In this document: one piece after another, positions 1 to 4,694 of the stretch
Layout of the letters: the number at the start of each line of letters is the position of its first letter
Position numbering within the stretch: the first letter of the stretch is position 1
From: JAWLDB01 sp041686915
GTDB lineage: Bacteria; Bacillota; UBA994; UBA5500
Assembly (NCBI GenBank): GCA_041686915.1
Contig: JAWLDB010000176.1
Coordinates: forward strand, 1-5,552
Length of the DNA stretch: 5,552 bases
Direction: 5' to 3'
Notes under the pieces: model-generated
Told to the model about the DNA's origin: nothing
The model's input: the letters and a program-made list of their open reading frames with translations, nothing else
Databases searched by the model: none
Program-made: the position numbers and the translations under genes

Positions 1-180
1 GGCAATCACGGCGTCATAACCCAGCTGCTTGGCTGTTGCCAGCTCCGCCGTGCTTATATCAACACCGAATAAGACCTTCCTGATATTCCTTCCTGGATGA
101 TAAATGGCACTGTCGCCAGGAACCTCTTGCATTCCTACCATATCAAGGGCCAACTGCATCAAGTCGTCGGTAGTAAACAC
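1..180 (-). CDS. Nif3-like dinuclear metal-center protein (N-terminal 60 codons, partial)
   Basis: This is the N-terminal part of a Nif3/YqfO-family protein, a widespread cytoplasmic family that forms a toroidal hexamer and binds two metal ions per subunit; its physiological role is unsettled (some members are named GTP cyclohydrolase I type 2). The translation begins VFTTDDLMQLALDMVGMQEV and continues with PGDSAIYHPG, then VLFGVDISTAELATAKQLGY and DAVIA at the window edge. The last block is the family's typical D-x-S-T-x-E-L...A-K-x-L-G-x-D-A-V-I-A, which in full-length members runs straight into the metal-binding HHP, so the metal ligands lie outside this window. I chose GTG at 180-178 because an AAAGGAAGG ribosome binding site (196-188) ends 7 bases upstream; a second in-frame GTG at 186-184 is possible, and a stop at 201-199 excludes anything earlier. 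In Bacillus-type genomes this gene usually follows trmK; here its upstream neighbour is an unrelated NlpC/P60 gene beyond a hairpin, so it probably has its own promoter. Family call confident; exact start less so. Confidence 0.87.
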   Translation of the reverse strand, partial: MFTTDDLMQLALDMVGMQEVPGDSAIYHPGRNIRKVLFGVDISTAELATAKQLGYDAVIA

Positions 181-187
181 ACGCACA

Positions 188-196
188 CCTTCCTTT
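188..196 (-). promoter_or_regulatory. Ribosome binding site of the Nif3-like gene
   Basis: Read on the minus strand this is AAAGGAAGG, a purine-rich Shine-Dalgarno site 7 bases before GTG 180-178. It decides between two in-frame GTG codons: the one at 186 would lie only one base from its 3' end, although the inner AAAGG half could still serve it. Confidence 0.6.
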
Positions 197-229
197 ATCT
201 ATCGCTGATTAAAGCCATTACATCGTCCT

Positions 230-238
230 ATTCTATCA
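230..238 (-). promoter_or_regulatory. Candidate extended -10 promoter for the Nif3-like gene
   Basis: On the minus strand the sequence reads TGATAGAAT, i.e. an extended -10 (TGN followed by TAGAAT, five of six matches to TATAAT). It lies about 50 bases upstream of the Nif3-like start codon, in the short gap after the hairpin that ends the previous gene. I see no convincing TTGACA-like -35 at 16-18 bases, which an extended -10 can tolerate. Placement is plausible but rests on sequence alone. Confidence 0.4.
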
Positions 239-294
239 CTCTTGTACAGAATCCTTTTGCCTCATCAGCATAGAGAAGGAAGGACGGCAATTAT

Positions 295-320
295 GAAGGG
301 GCCGCAAGTGCGGCCCCTTC
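295..320 (-). terminator. Hairpin terminator after the NlpC/P60 gene
   Basis: A perfect 11-bp GC-rich stem (GAAGGGGCCGC at 295-305, complementary arm 310-320) with a 4-base loop starts 11 bases after the NlpC/P60 stop codon. On the minus strand the 3' flank is ATAATTGCC, AT-rich but not a true U-tract, so termination may be imperfect or partly factor-dependent. The position strongly suggests it closes the NlpC/P60 transcription unit and separates it from the Nif3-like gene. Confidence 0.72.
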
Positions 321-330
321 CATTATACAT

Positions 331-1710
331 TTAGCGAAGTATACGGCGTGCGGTGGCATAATGATCAACCCAATACCCCTTGAAGCTACTAACTGTGACC
401 CCTGTGCTGGTAATAGCATGGATTATCTTGCCATTACCCATGTAGATGGCCACATGGTCAATTTGCCCGTTGTTTCTCCAGGTGTTCTTAAAGAAGATCA
501 GATCGCCCTTCTTCAGTTCATCCATACTTACATATGTACCGGCGGTGGCTTGGTTGTAGGATGCGCGAGGCAGACTGTATCCGAATTTGCCAAACACATA
601 GCGGGTATAGCCTGAACAGTCGAAGTAGTCCAGCCCGGTTGCACCCAGTTTGTAAGGAACGCCCAGGTGCTTCTCGGCTTCTGCAATCAGCAAGTCAGCC
701 GTTGATGGAGCCGGTTGCTCCTGTACAGGAGGTTGCTGAACCGGTGGAGCAGGTTCCTGTGGTTGGCTAGGCTCAGAGGGCTGCGTTGGCTCCTGCGGCA
801 CTGTAGGCTCCTCAGGCACCGTAGGCTCTGTCGGAACTGTTGGCGCAACGAACGCAGCGTAAGGTCGCCTTGCTCCCAGGTAGTATCGGGAGTAGTAAGA
901 ACTGTCAATCTCTCTGACAACTACTTCACCTAGAGAGGCTGCGGTCACCACGAACTGACCATTGCCTATGTAGATACCAACGAGCGAGGGTTGACTAGTG
1001 GTCCCAAAGAAGACCAGGTCAGCAGGTCTGAGACTTGACTTGCTGATGTAGACACCACTACTGGCCAAGTCAGTGATGCTGTCAGGTACGTCCAGGAAAA
1101 AATGACCGTAGACGTGGCTAATCACCCCTGTAGTATCTACCCCGGCATCGCTGCTGCCTCCAGACAGGTACGGCATACCAACGGTGCCAGCTGCCTTACG
1201 GCCTACCACCTCATACAAAGGAGGAAAGTCACTGCTGTCGATACGGCGTGCGCCCAGGTAATACTTGTTGTAGTATGCCTGATTCAGATTTCGCTGTGCA
1301 ACTCCGTCAGTAGCGCTGGCGGACGCGACAAAGTTGCCATCGCCGGTATAGATGCCAACGTGCACCGGACTATTGGTGGACGGACTAGCAAAGAATACCA
1401 GATCCCCTGCCGCTAGCTCAGCCTTATCTATGTATCTGCCAAGCTTCGCCTGGGAAGCAACTGTGCGCGGAGCGTCGACGCCCAACTGACGAAAGACGTA
1501 GTAGACAAGACCAGAGTTGTCCACACCTGCTGGGCCTTCACCGCCATACTGGTGTGGGGTACCGATCAAGTCCATGGCCATCCAGGCTGCCAGCGTTGGC
1601 CCATAACTGTTGCCTGCACTTACCAGGTGAGTGTTTGCAGGCAGCAATCCGCCGAACAACAGGACGACCAAGCCGATGAGTAACGCGCGCTTAAAGAAAC
1701 GATTGATGAT
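331..1710 (-). CDS. Secreted triple NlpC/P60-domain peptidoglycan hydrolase (two degenerate domains, one active)
   Basis: Probable exported endopeptidase that cleaves peptide stems of peptidoglycan (NlpC/P60 papain-like family). Residue numbers count from TTG at 1671-1669. Domain 1 (about 25-143) has DNSG at 51-54, so Asn52 replaces the catalytic Cys; His104 is kept in HVGIY. Domain 2 (about 151-270) has DTTG at 179-182 (Thr180 for Cys) and Leu230 for the His. After a proline-rich linker (about 275-322), domain 3 (about 323-446) has DCSG with Cys352, His406 in DHVAIY and His418 in KIIHA, an intact triad. Start: the first standard in-frame start is TTG 1671, but it has no ribosome binding site and cuts off the basic part of the signal peptide. 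Reading upstream gives IINRFFKRALLIG before LVVLLFGG, a complete signal peptide with likely cleavage near LVSA/G, and a near-perfect SD lies at 1724-1717. I therefore place the start at ATC 1710-1708 (SD spacing 6); ATC 1713 and 1707 are alternatives. No ATG, GTG or TTG lies between the upstream stop (1764-1762) and 1671. Family certain; start unproven. Confidence 0.9.
   Translation of the reverse strand: MINRFFKRALLIGLVVLLFGGLLPANTHLVSAGNSYGPTLAAWMAMDLIGTPHQYGGEGPAGVDNSGLVYYVFRQLGVDAPRTVASQAKLGRYIDKAELAAGDLVFFASPSTNSPVHVGIYTGDGNFVASASATDGVAQRNLNQAYYNKYYLGARRIDSSDFPPLYEVVGRKAAGTVGMPYLSGGSSDAGVDTTGVISHVYGHFFLDVPDSITDLASSGVYISKSSLRPADLVFFGTTSQPSLVGIYIGNGQFVVTAASLGEVVVREIDSSYYSRYYLGARRPYAAFVAPTVPTEPTVPEEPTVPQEPTQPSEPSQPQEPAPPVQQPPVQEQPAPSTADLLIAEAEKHLGVPYKLGATGLDYFDCSGYTRYVFGKFGYSLPRASYNQATAGTYVSMDELKKGDLIFFKNTWRNNGQIDHVAIYMGNGKIIHAITSTGVTVSSFKGYWVDHYATARRILR
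748..837 (-). repeat. Five-copy hexapeptide repeat in the proline-rich linker
   Basis: Within the NlpC/P60 gene the linker before domain 3 consists of five degenerate 18-base units encoding VPTEPT, VPEEPT, VPQEPT, QPSEPS and QPQEPA. It is followed by a looser PPVQQPPVQEQPAP tail. Such extended Pro/Glu linkers typically hold an enzymatic domain away from a cell-wall or membrane anchor. The period of exactly six residues suggests expansion by slippage, so copy number could vary between strains. Confidence 0.75.
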
Positions 1711-1716
1711 GATGCA

Positions 1717-1724
1717 CCTCCTTT
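1717..1724 (-). promoter_or_regulatory. Strong ribosome binding site of the NlpC/P60 gene, pointing to an ATC start
   Basis: The minus strand reads AAAGGAGG followed by TGC and then ATCATCATC. This near-perfect Shine-Dalgarno site lies 3, 6 and 9 bases from three consecutive in-frame ATC codons, and about 45 bases from the first standard start (TTG 1671). It is the main evidence that translation begins at an ATC. Confidence 0.75.
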
Positions 1725-1750
1725 CAGAGATGCATTTCGTGCCTCTGCAT
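1724..1750 (-). CDS. Possible 8-codon leader peptide (MQRHEMHL) upstream of the NlpC/P60 gene
   Basis: The minus strand shows ATG at 1750-1748 followed by seven codons and TGA at 1726-1724, encoding MQRHEMHL. An AGGA site ends 6 bases before the ATG (sequence AGGAAAGTAAATG). The last base of the stop codon is the first A of the AAAGGAGG site of the NlpC/P60 gene, an arrangement typical of translational coupling. The ORF is not in the frame of the downstream gene. It covers a small stem (CAGAG at 1749-1745 with CTCTG at 1729-1725, and an inner GCA/TGC). An ORF this short can arise by chance; the call rests on the positioned SD and the stop/SD overlap. Confidence 0.3.
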   Translation of the reverse strand: MQRHEMHL

Positions 1751-1779
1751 TTACTTTCCTGCTAAAGCTTTCATACAAA

Positions 1780-1807
1780 ATATTACAGGCGGACAAGATA
1801 CAGTAAA
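1780..1807 (-). promoter_or_regulatory. Candidate promoter of the NlpC/P60 gene
   Basis: On the minus strand TTTACT (1807-1802) and TAATAT (1785-1780) are separated by 16 bases, each matching four of six consensus positions. This would give a leader of about 60 bases before the ATC codons, containing the mini-ORF and hairpin. An alternative pair, TTGTCC (1796-1791) with TATGAA, is 15 bases apart. Low to moderate support. Confidence 0.35.
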
Positions 1808-1818
1808 TTGCCTTGTTT

Positions 1819-1824
1819 GGAGGT
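1819..1824 (+). promoter_or_regulatory. Ribosome binding site of the UbiA-family gene
   Basis: GGAGGT, with the GGAGG core 5 bases before ATG 1829. It fixes the start at this ATG rather than the in-frame TTG at 1808, which lies upstream of the site and has no SD of its own. Confidence 0.75.
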
Positions 1825-1828
1825 CACT

Positions 1829-2758
1829 ATGGATCACGATATCGCCTGGGAACACGTCGAGCAGGTTGCTGACGAAGCTGCGCGAAACCCGTCACAGCGC
1901 GACCGTTTGCTGGGTTTGCTTAAGACAGCGAGACCAAGGCAATGGGTAAAAAATGGAGTGCTTTTGGCTGCTTTGGTGTTTTCAGGAAAGATGTTTAACG
2001 CGCAAGCCTGCTTGCAAGCGGCGGGAGCCTTCATCAGCTTCGTGTTCTTATCATCTGCTGTCTACTACGTCAACGACCTGCTGGATTTGGAGCGCGACCG
2101 GCACCACCCGAAAAAACGCTCACGGCCGATTGCCTCAGGTTTAGTTCACCCAAAGGTGGCAACAGCTGTTGCATTTTGCTTGTTCGCACTTTCCACAATT
2201 CTTGCCAGCAGGCTGTCGCCCGGGTATCGATTGGCGGCGGTCGCATACGCCAGCAACGCTTTGACATACTCTCTATGGCTGAAGCATATTGCCATCGCGG
2301 ACGTACTGAGCATAGCCTTAGGTTTTGTGCTACGTGCTGTCGCGGGGGCTGCGGCAATCCGGGTACCAGTCTCTCCATGGCTGCTACTCTGCACAATTTC
2401 GCTGGCCATGTTCCTGGCACTGCATAAGCGGCGGGCTGAGTTATGTCTGTTATCCAGGCAGGCTGGCAGTCATCGCCCCGTACTGAACTCATACTCCCAA
2501 AAGCTGCTGGAAGGCATGCTGAGTACCGTTACCACCTTGACGGTAGTGACTTATGCACTTTATTCCTGGTTTTCGTCTCACCCTGCCCGTTTGATTTGGA
2601 CGACACCACTGGTCATCTTCGGGGTCTTTCGTTATCAGTTAATTGCTGAGCAAAAGGGTTTGGGTGAATCACCCGACCAAGCCCTGTTTACTGATTCGCC
2701 GCTGCTCGGAGCAGTATTGCTCTGGCTGTTGGTAAGCATGGTGGTGCTCTATGTTTAG
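1829..2758 (+). CDS. UbiA-superfamily prenyltransferase, polyprenyl-phosphate phosphoribosyltransferase-like
   Basis: A 309-residue integral membrane protein of the UbiA superfamily, most like decaprenyl-phosphate 5-phosphoribosyltransferases (DPPR synthase, Rv3806c type). Those move phosphoribose from PRPP onto a polyprenyl phosphate at the cytoplasmic membrane face, the first step toward lipid-linked arabinose or ribose donors. Diagnostic features: RPRQWVKN at 35-42; the Mg-binding aspartate motif NDLLDLERD at 82-90 (Asp83, Asp86, Asp90), followed by RHHPKKRSRPIASG at 91-104; then YSLWLKHIAIAD at 147-158, GFVLRAVAG at 165-173 and KRRAEL at 200-205. The HPKKRxRPIASG block and the KRRAEL block fit the phosphoribosyltransferase branch rather than ubiquinone or menaquinone UbiA enzymes. 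The rest is hydrophobic, about eight or nine membrane helices, with a roughly 30-residue cytoplasmic N-tail. The gene overlaps the downstream GT-C gene by 8 bases, implying cotranscription and coupled translation. The prenyl acceptor cannot be read from sequence. No DprE1/DprE2-like epimerase or phosphatase gene is visible in the window. Confidence 0.87.
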   Translation: MDHDIAWEHVEQVADEAARNPSQRDRLLGLLKTARPRQWVKNGVLLAALVFSGKMFNAQACLQAAGAFISFVFLSSAVYYVNDLLDLERDRHHPKKRSRPIASGLVHPKVATAVAFCLFALSTILASRLSPGYRLAAVAYASNALTYSLWLKHIAIADVLSIALGFVLRAVAGAAAIRVPVSPWLLLCTISLAMFLALHKRRAELCLLSRQAGSHRPVLNSYSQKLLEGMLSTVTTLTVVTYALYSWFSSHPARLIWTTPLVIFGVFRYQLIAEQKGLGESPDQALFTDSPLLGAVLLWLLVSMVVLYV

Positions 2759-4151
2759 CGAGGAGCACAGATTGGCCTGGCAGGTCTGTGCAGGTGCTTT
2801 CGTCTACTTGGCTCTCCTGATCACGGTTCTGGGCGCTTACCCCGGGCACAATTACGACTCATACCAGTATGTATACGCTACTGTCCAGGGAGCAGAGTTG
2901 ACCGAGACAGAATTAGCGGAGTTTAGCCGCATGCATGTGCATTCCGGCTATTACCCTATGTGGCGGGTGTTAATAGCTACAGGCCTGCCAGCATGGCCAG
3001 CATTTACTTGGCTCAATGTGTTTTGCACTGCACTCACCACCGGTGTGATTTACCTAATCTGTCGCAGCCTGAAAATTGGCCGGCTACTTGCTGCTCTGGC
3101 TGCTGCATTCTTCCTCAGCAGTACCTCGGTAGCCTATTATTCATCCATTCCGGAGATATACCCTCCGTGGATGCTGTTGTTGGCCGTTTTCATCTGGTCG
3201 GTGCTATCCGGCAGGTTAGCCTGCGCAAGCATTGCTTATGGGTTGTCTATGTGGATGTTCCTGCAAAGCATACTCCTCTGGCCAGCATTCTGGCTTAGAG
3301 CAAGTGGCAGGCCATGGAAAGCGGCTCTAACAGGCTTGGTGCTAGGGACAGGGCTACACCTGGTAACGATAAGTGCTTATGGCATTGAACTGCTACCCAG
3401 ATTGGCTGGTGAGACAGTCTACTTCCGAGTGATTAGCGGCTGGCAGTGGTTCTTTACCTCCACGTGGAAGACACTTAGCCTGGCGGGTGTGTTGTGGGGT
3501 GGCTTGCTGTACGCGGTTTTAGTGCTACGCAACCGCAAGCCTAACGTCTTGCGTCGCCTAGAGCTGTTAGCCTTACCCAGCCTGCTGGCTCCTGCCATCT
3601 GGGTAAAAGACCATGGCAGCTTCTTTCTGCCACTTATCCTACTGCTATCACTGCTCGGCGCAGCTGCGCTGCACAGATGGACTGCCAAGAGCCGAACCCG
3701 TAGAGCAGCAGCGGTTCTTCTAGTCATTGTTATGCTTACGGGCAATGTGACGACCGCTTGGGAGAGTATCGCCTATGATAGAAGCGCCGGGAAAGCTCAA
3801 CTCACTTACTGCCGTTCAGCGCTGGACAGCATGCCTGAGAATAGCCGGGTGCTCTCTACTGCGTTCTATTCCACCTGGTTATGGGCGTGCACGGAGGCAA
3901 AGCGGGATGATGTAGAGTGCGCCTACTTCCCGTGGTTGCTGCGCCCCGACTATGAGCCGATTATGCAAGACAGCCTGCAGCGACTGCTGCAGCGGCCCGG
4001 CACCTACTATGTTGATTCAACCGTTAGCTCAGTAGTCAGCGAAGCCGGACGCATCATCTCCACCTGGGAAGTGGCTGTACCTGCCTGGCCAAAGGGAACT
4101 CTAAAATGGCCTTTGCAGGTGGTCGACTTTGGAGGATACAACGGACCGTAA
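2751..4151 (+). CDS. Polytopic membrane protein, probable GT-C-fold glycosyltransferase
   Basis: A 466-residue protein with about ten hydrophobic segments (roughly 10-30, 85-104, 110-131, 137-153, 157-183, 190-210, 242-260, 268-283, 290-308, 316-332) and a C-terminal soluble domain of about 130 residues, probably extracytoplasmic. The architecture fits GT-C transferases that use polyprenyl-phosphate sugars outside the membrane. Asp36 in HNYDSYQY lies in the first outer loop just after helix 1, where GT-C enzymes keep a catalytic or metal-binding acid; IPEIYPPW at 133-140 resembles the E-x-Y motif of PMT/DUF2723-like members. Start ATG 2751 lies inside the end of the UbiA-like gene (8-base overlap, ATGTTTAG) with a modest GGTGG site upstream, so translational coupling is likely. 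Pairing with a phosphoribosyl-polyprenyl synthase-like gene suggests a lipid-linked pentose donor, but that is inference; donor, acceptor and exact GT family cannot be assigned. A general polytopic membrane protein remains an alternative. Confidence 0.75.
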   Translation: MFSEEHRLAWQVCAGAFVYLALLITVLGAYPGHNYDSYQYVYATVQGAELTETELAEFSRMHVHSGYYPMWRVLIATGLPAWPAFTWLNVFCTALTTGVIYLICRSLKIGRLLAALAAAFFLSSTSVAYYSSIPEIYPPWMLLLAVFIWSVLSGRLACASIAYGLSMWMFLQSILLWPAFWLRASGRPWKAALTGLVLGTGLHLVTISAYGIELLPRLAGETVYFRVISGWQWFFTSTWKTLSLAGVLWGGLLYAVLVLRNRKPNVLRRLELLALPSLLAPAIWVKDHGSFFLPLILLLSLLGAAALHRWTAKSRTRRAAAVLLVIVMLTGNVTTAWESIAYDRSAGKAQLTYCRSALDSMPENSRVLSTAFYSTWLWACTEAKRDDVECAYFPWLLRPDYEPIMQDSLQRLLQRPGTYYVDSTVSSVVSEAGRIISTWEVAVPAWPKGTLKWPLQVVDFGGYNGP

Positions 4152-4160
4152 CCTGAAAAG

Positions 4161-4186
4161 GTACAGCCCCCGTTTGGGGGCTGTAC
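4161..4186. terminator. Bidirectional hairpin terminator between converging genes
   Basis: A perfect 11-bp stem, GTACAGCCCCC (4161-4171) and GGGGGCTGTAC (4176-4186), with loop GTTT. On the plus strand it is followed by TCTATTTT, terminating the UbiA/GT-C operon whose stop is 9 bases upstream. On the minus strand it starts 1 base after the stop codon of the DUF302 gene and is followed by CTTTTC. It is placed to serve both units. Confidence 0.87.
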
Positions 4187-4187
4187 T

Positions 4188-4574
4188 CTATTTTGCTGCC
4201 TCTATTGCCTTAATCAAGTCCTGTTCCACCTGTTCGGCAAATTCCTTGAGATTTTGGTCATCAAGCATGTTCACCATCATCGATGGCTTGGCCATGCCGA
4301 TCATCGTCTGGTTTTCCTGGCGGTAGACTACTATTTTGCAGGGCAGGAAATAGCCCACCATGATGTTTGTTTCCAGAGCCTGCTTGGCGTGATGGGGATT
4401 GCAGACTTCAAGAATATGAAATGGAGTCTCAAATTGTGCCCCCTTTTCCTGTAGCTTGCGAGGAACATCAAGCTCCCATAGCACACCAAACTTGATCCCC
4501 GCCAGGCTCTCTTTCAGGTCCGCTATGGCCTGCTCGAAGGTCTTTAGGGTATTTACGGTATAAAACAAGATCAA
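4188..4574 (-). CDS. DUF302 domain protein
   Basis: A 126-128 residue soluble protein matching the DUF302 family over its whole length: it begins FYTVNTLKTFEQAIADLKES, then FGVLWELDVPRKLQEKG, FHILEVCNPHHAKQAL, GYFLPCKIVVYRQ, IGMAKPSMM and a C-terminal amphipathic helix ending DLIKAIEAAK. The FGVLWELD, LEVCNP and LPCK blocks are family hallmarks; two cysteines sit in them. The biochemical role of DUF302 is not established, and no signal peptide or membrane helix is seen, so it is probably cytoplasmic. An AAAGGAGAG site (4584-4576) precedes two in-frame TTG codons: 4574, only 3 bases beyond GGAG, and 4568, 9 bases beyond; the second (giving MFYTVNT) fits spacing and usual family length at least as well. 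There is no ATG start. It is flanked by terminators on both sides and so is probably monocistronic. Confidence 0.88.
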   Translation of the reverse strand: MILFYTVNTLKTFEQAIADLKESLAGIKFGVLWELDVPRKLQEKGAQFETPFHILEVCNPHHAKQALETNIMVGYFLPCKIVVYRQENQTMIGMAKPSMMVNMLDDQNLKEFAEQVEQDLIKAIEAAK

Positions 4575-4575
4575 T

Positions 4576-4584
4576 CTCTCCTTT
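4576..4584 (-). promoter_or_regulatory. Ribosome binding site of the DUF302 gene
   Basis: The minus strand reads AAAGGAGAG. It leaves two candidate TTG starts, at 4574 (short spacing of 3 after GGAG) and 4568 (spacing 9), and shows that translation starts at a TTG in this region. Confidence 0.6.
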
Positions 4585-4593
4585 CACCTACAC

Positions 4594-4623
4594 ACTATCA
4601 ACTTTCAGCGTGCCTCTTGGAAA
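4594..4623 (-). promoter_or_regulatory. Candidate promoter of the DUF302 gene
   Basis: On the minus strand TTTCCA (4623-4618) and GATAGT (4599-4594) are 18 bases apart, each matching four of six consensus positions. Because an intrinsic terminator separates this gene from the upstream one, a promoter is expected in the roughly 80-base gap; this is the best pair I can see, but it is weak. Confidence 0.28.
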
Positions 4624-4656
4624 GTCGTTTAATGCACTCGTATTCTGCAAATTGGC

Positions 4657-4689
4657 AAAAACACCCCCGCCGTTACCAGGCGGGGGTGT
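4657..4689 (-). terminator. Intrinsic terminator of the AstE/AspA-like gene
   Basis: The arms ACACCCCCGCC (4661-4671) and GGCGGGGGTGT (4679-4689) form an 11-bp GC-rich stem around a 7-base loop. On the minus strand the stem is followed directly by a run of T (4661-4657, the first T also being the last paired base). It starts 5 bases after the stop codon of the AstE/AspA-like gene: a classic Rho-independent terminator for that gene. Confidence 0.9.
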
Positions 4690-4694
4690 GGTCA

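Larger units (their letters stand above)
1711..1828. other. Divergent intergenic region between the NlpC/P60 gene and the UbiA/GT-C operon
   Basis: This short stretch must hold promoters firing in both directions. The minus-direction candidate (1807-1780), leader mini-ORF and SD are listed separately. For the plus direction only a weak pair is visible: TTTACT (1750-1755) and TACAAA (1774-1779), spacer 18. I recognise no known riboswitch; in particular there is no room for a c-di-AMP (ydaO) riboswitch, which often precedes wall hydrolase genes. Confidence 0.5.

Noticed and set aside
181..294. Small gene or RNA in the gap between the Nif3-like and NlpC/P60 genes
   Set aside because: No open frame with an SD and no extended structure apart from the terminator hairpin; the gap is explained by promoter and SD of the Nif3-like gene.
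361..1416. Plus-strand open frames of 70-105 codons opposite the NlpC/P60 gene
   Set aside because: They lie wholly inside a well-supported gene on the other strand, show no family resemblance and have no good SD; they are antisense shadows.
1711..1807. A known riboswitch (c-di-AMP or c-di-GMP type) in the leader of the wall hydrolase gene
   Set aside because: The leader is too short and lacks the conserved cores of these classes; only a small hairpin and mini-ORF are visible.
1808..1828. Upstream TTG start for the UbiA-like gene (adds MPCLEVT)
   Set aside because: The SD GGAGGT lies downstream of this TTG and is ideally spaced for ATG 1829.
1834..2492. Minus-strand and alternate-frame open frames within the UbiA-like gene, up to 140 codons
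   Set aside because: The plus-strand frame carries clear UbiA motifs; the others have low-complexity or arginine/serine-rich compositions typical of shadow frames.
2662..2674. Inverted repeat GGGTGA-A-TCACCC inside the UbiA-like gene
   Set aside because: One-base centre cannot form a normal RNA loop, it lies within coding sequence encoding an ordinary loop (GESPDQ), and one such palindrome is expected by chance; an operator is possible but unsupported.
3419..3745. Minus-strand 108-codon open frame within the GT-C gene
   Set aside because: Arginine/serine-rich translation with no recognisable domain, opposite a continuous membrane-protein frame.
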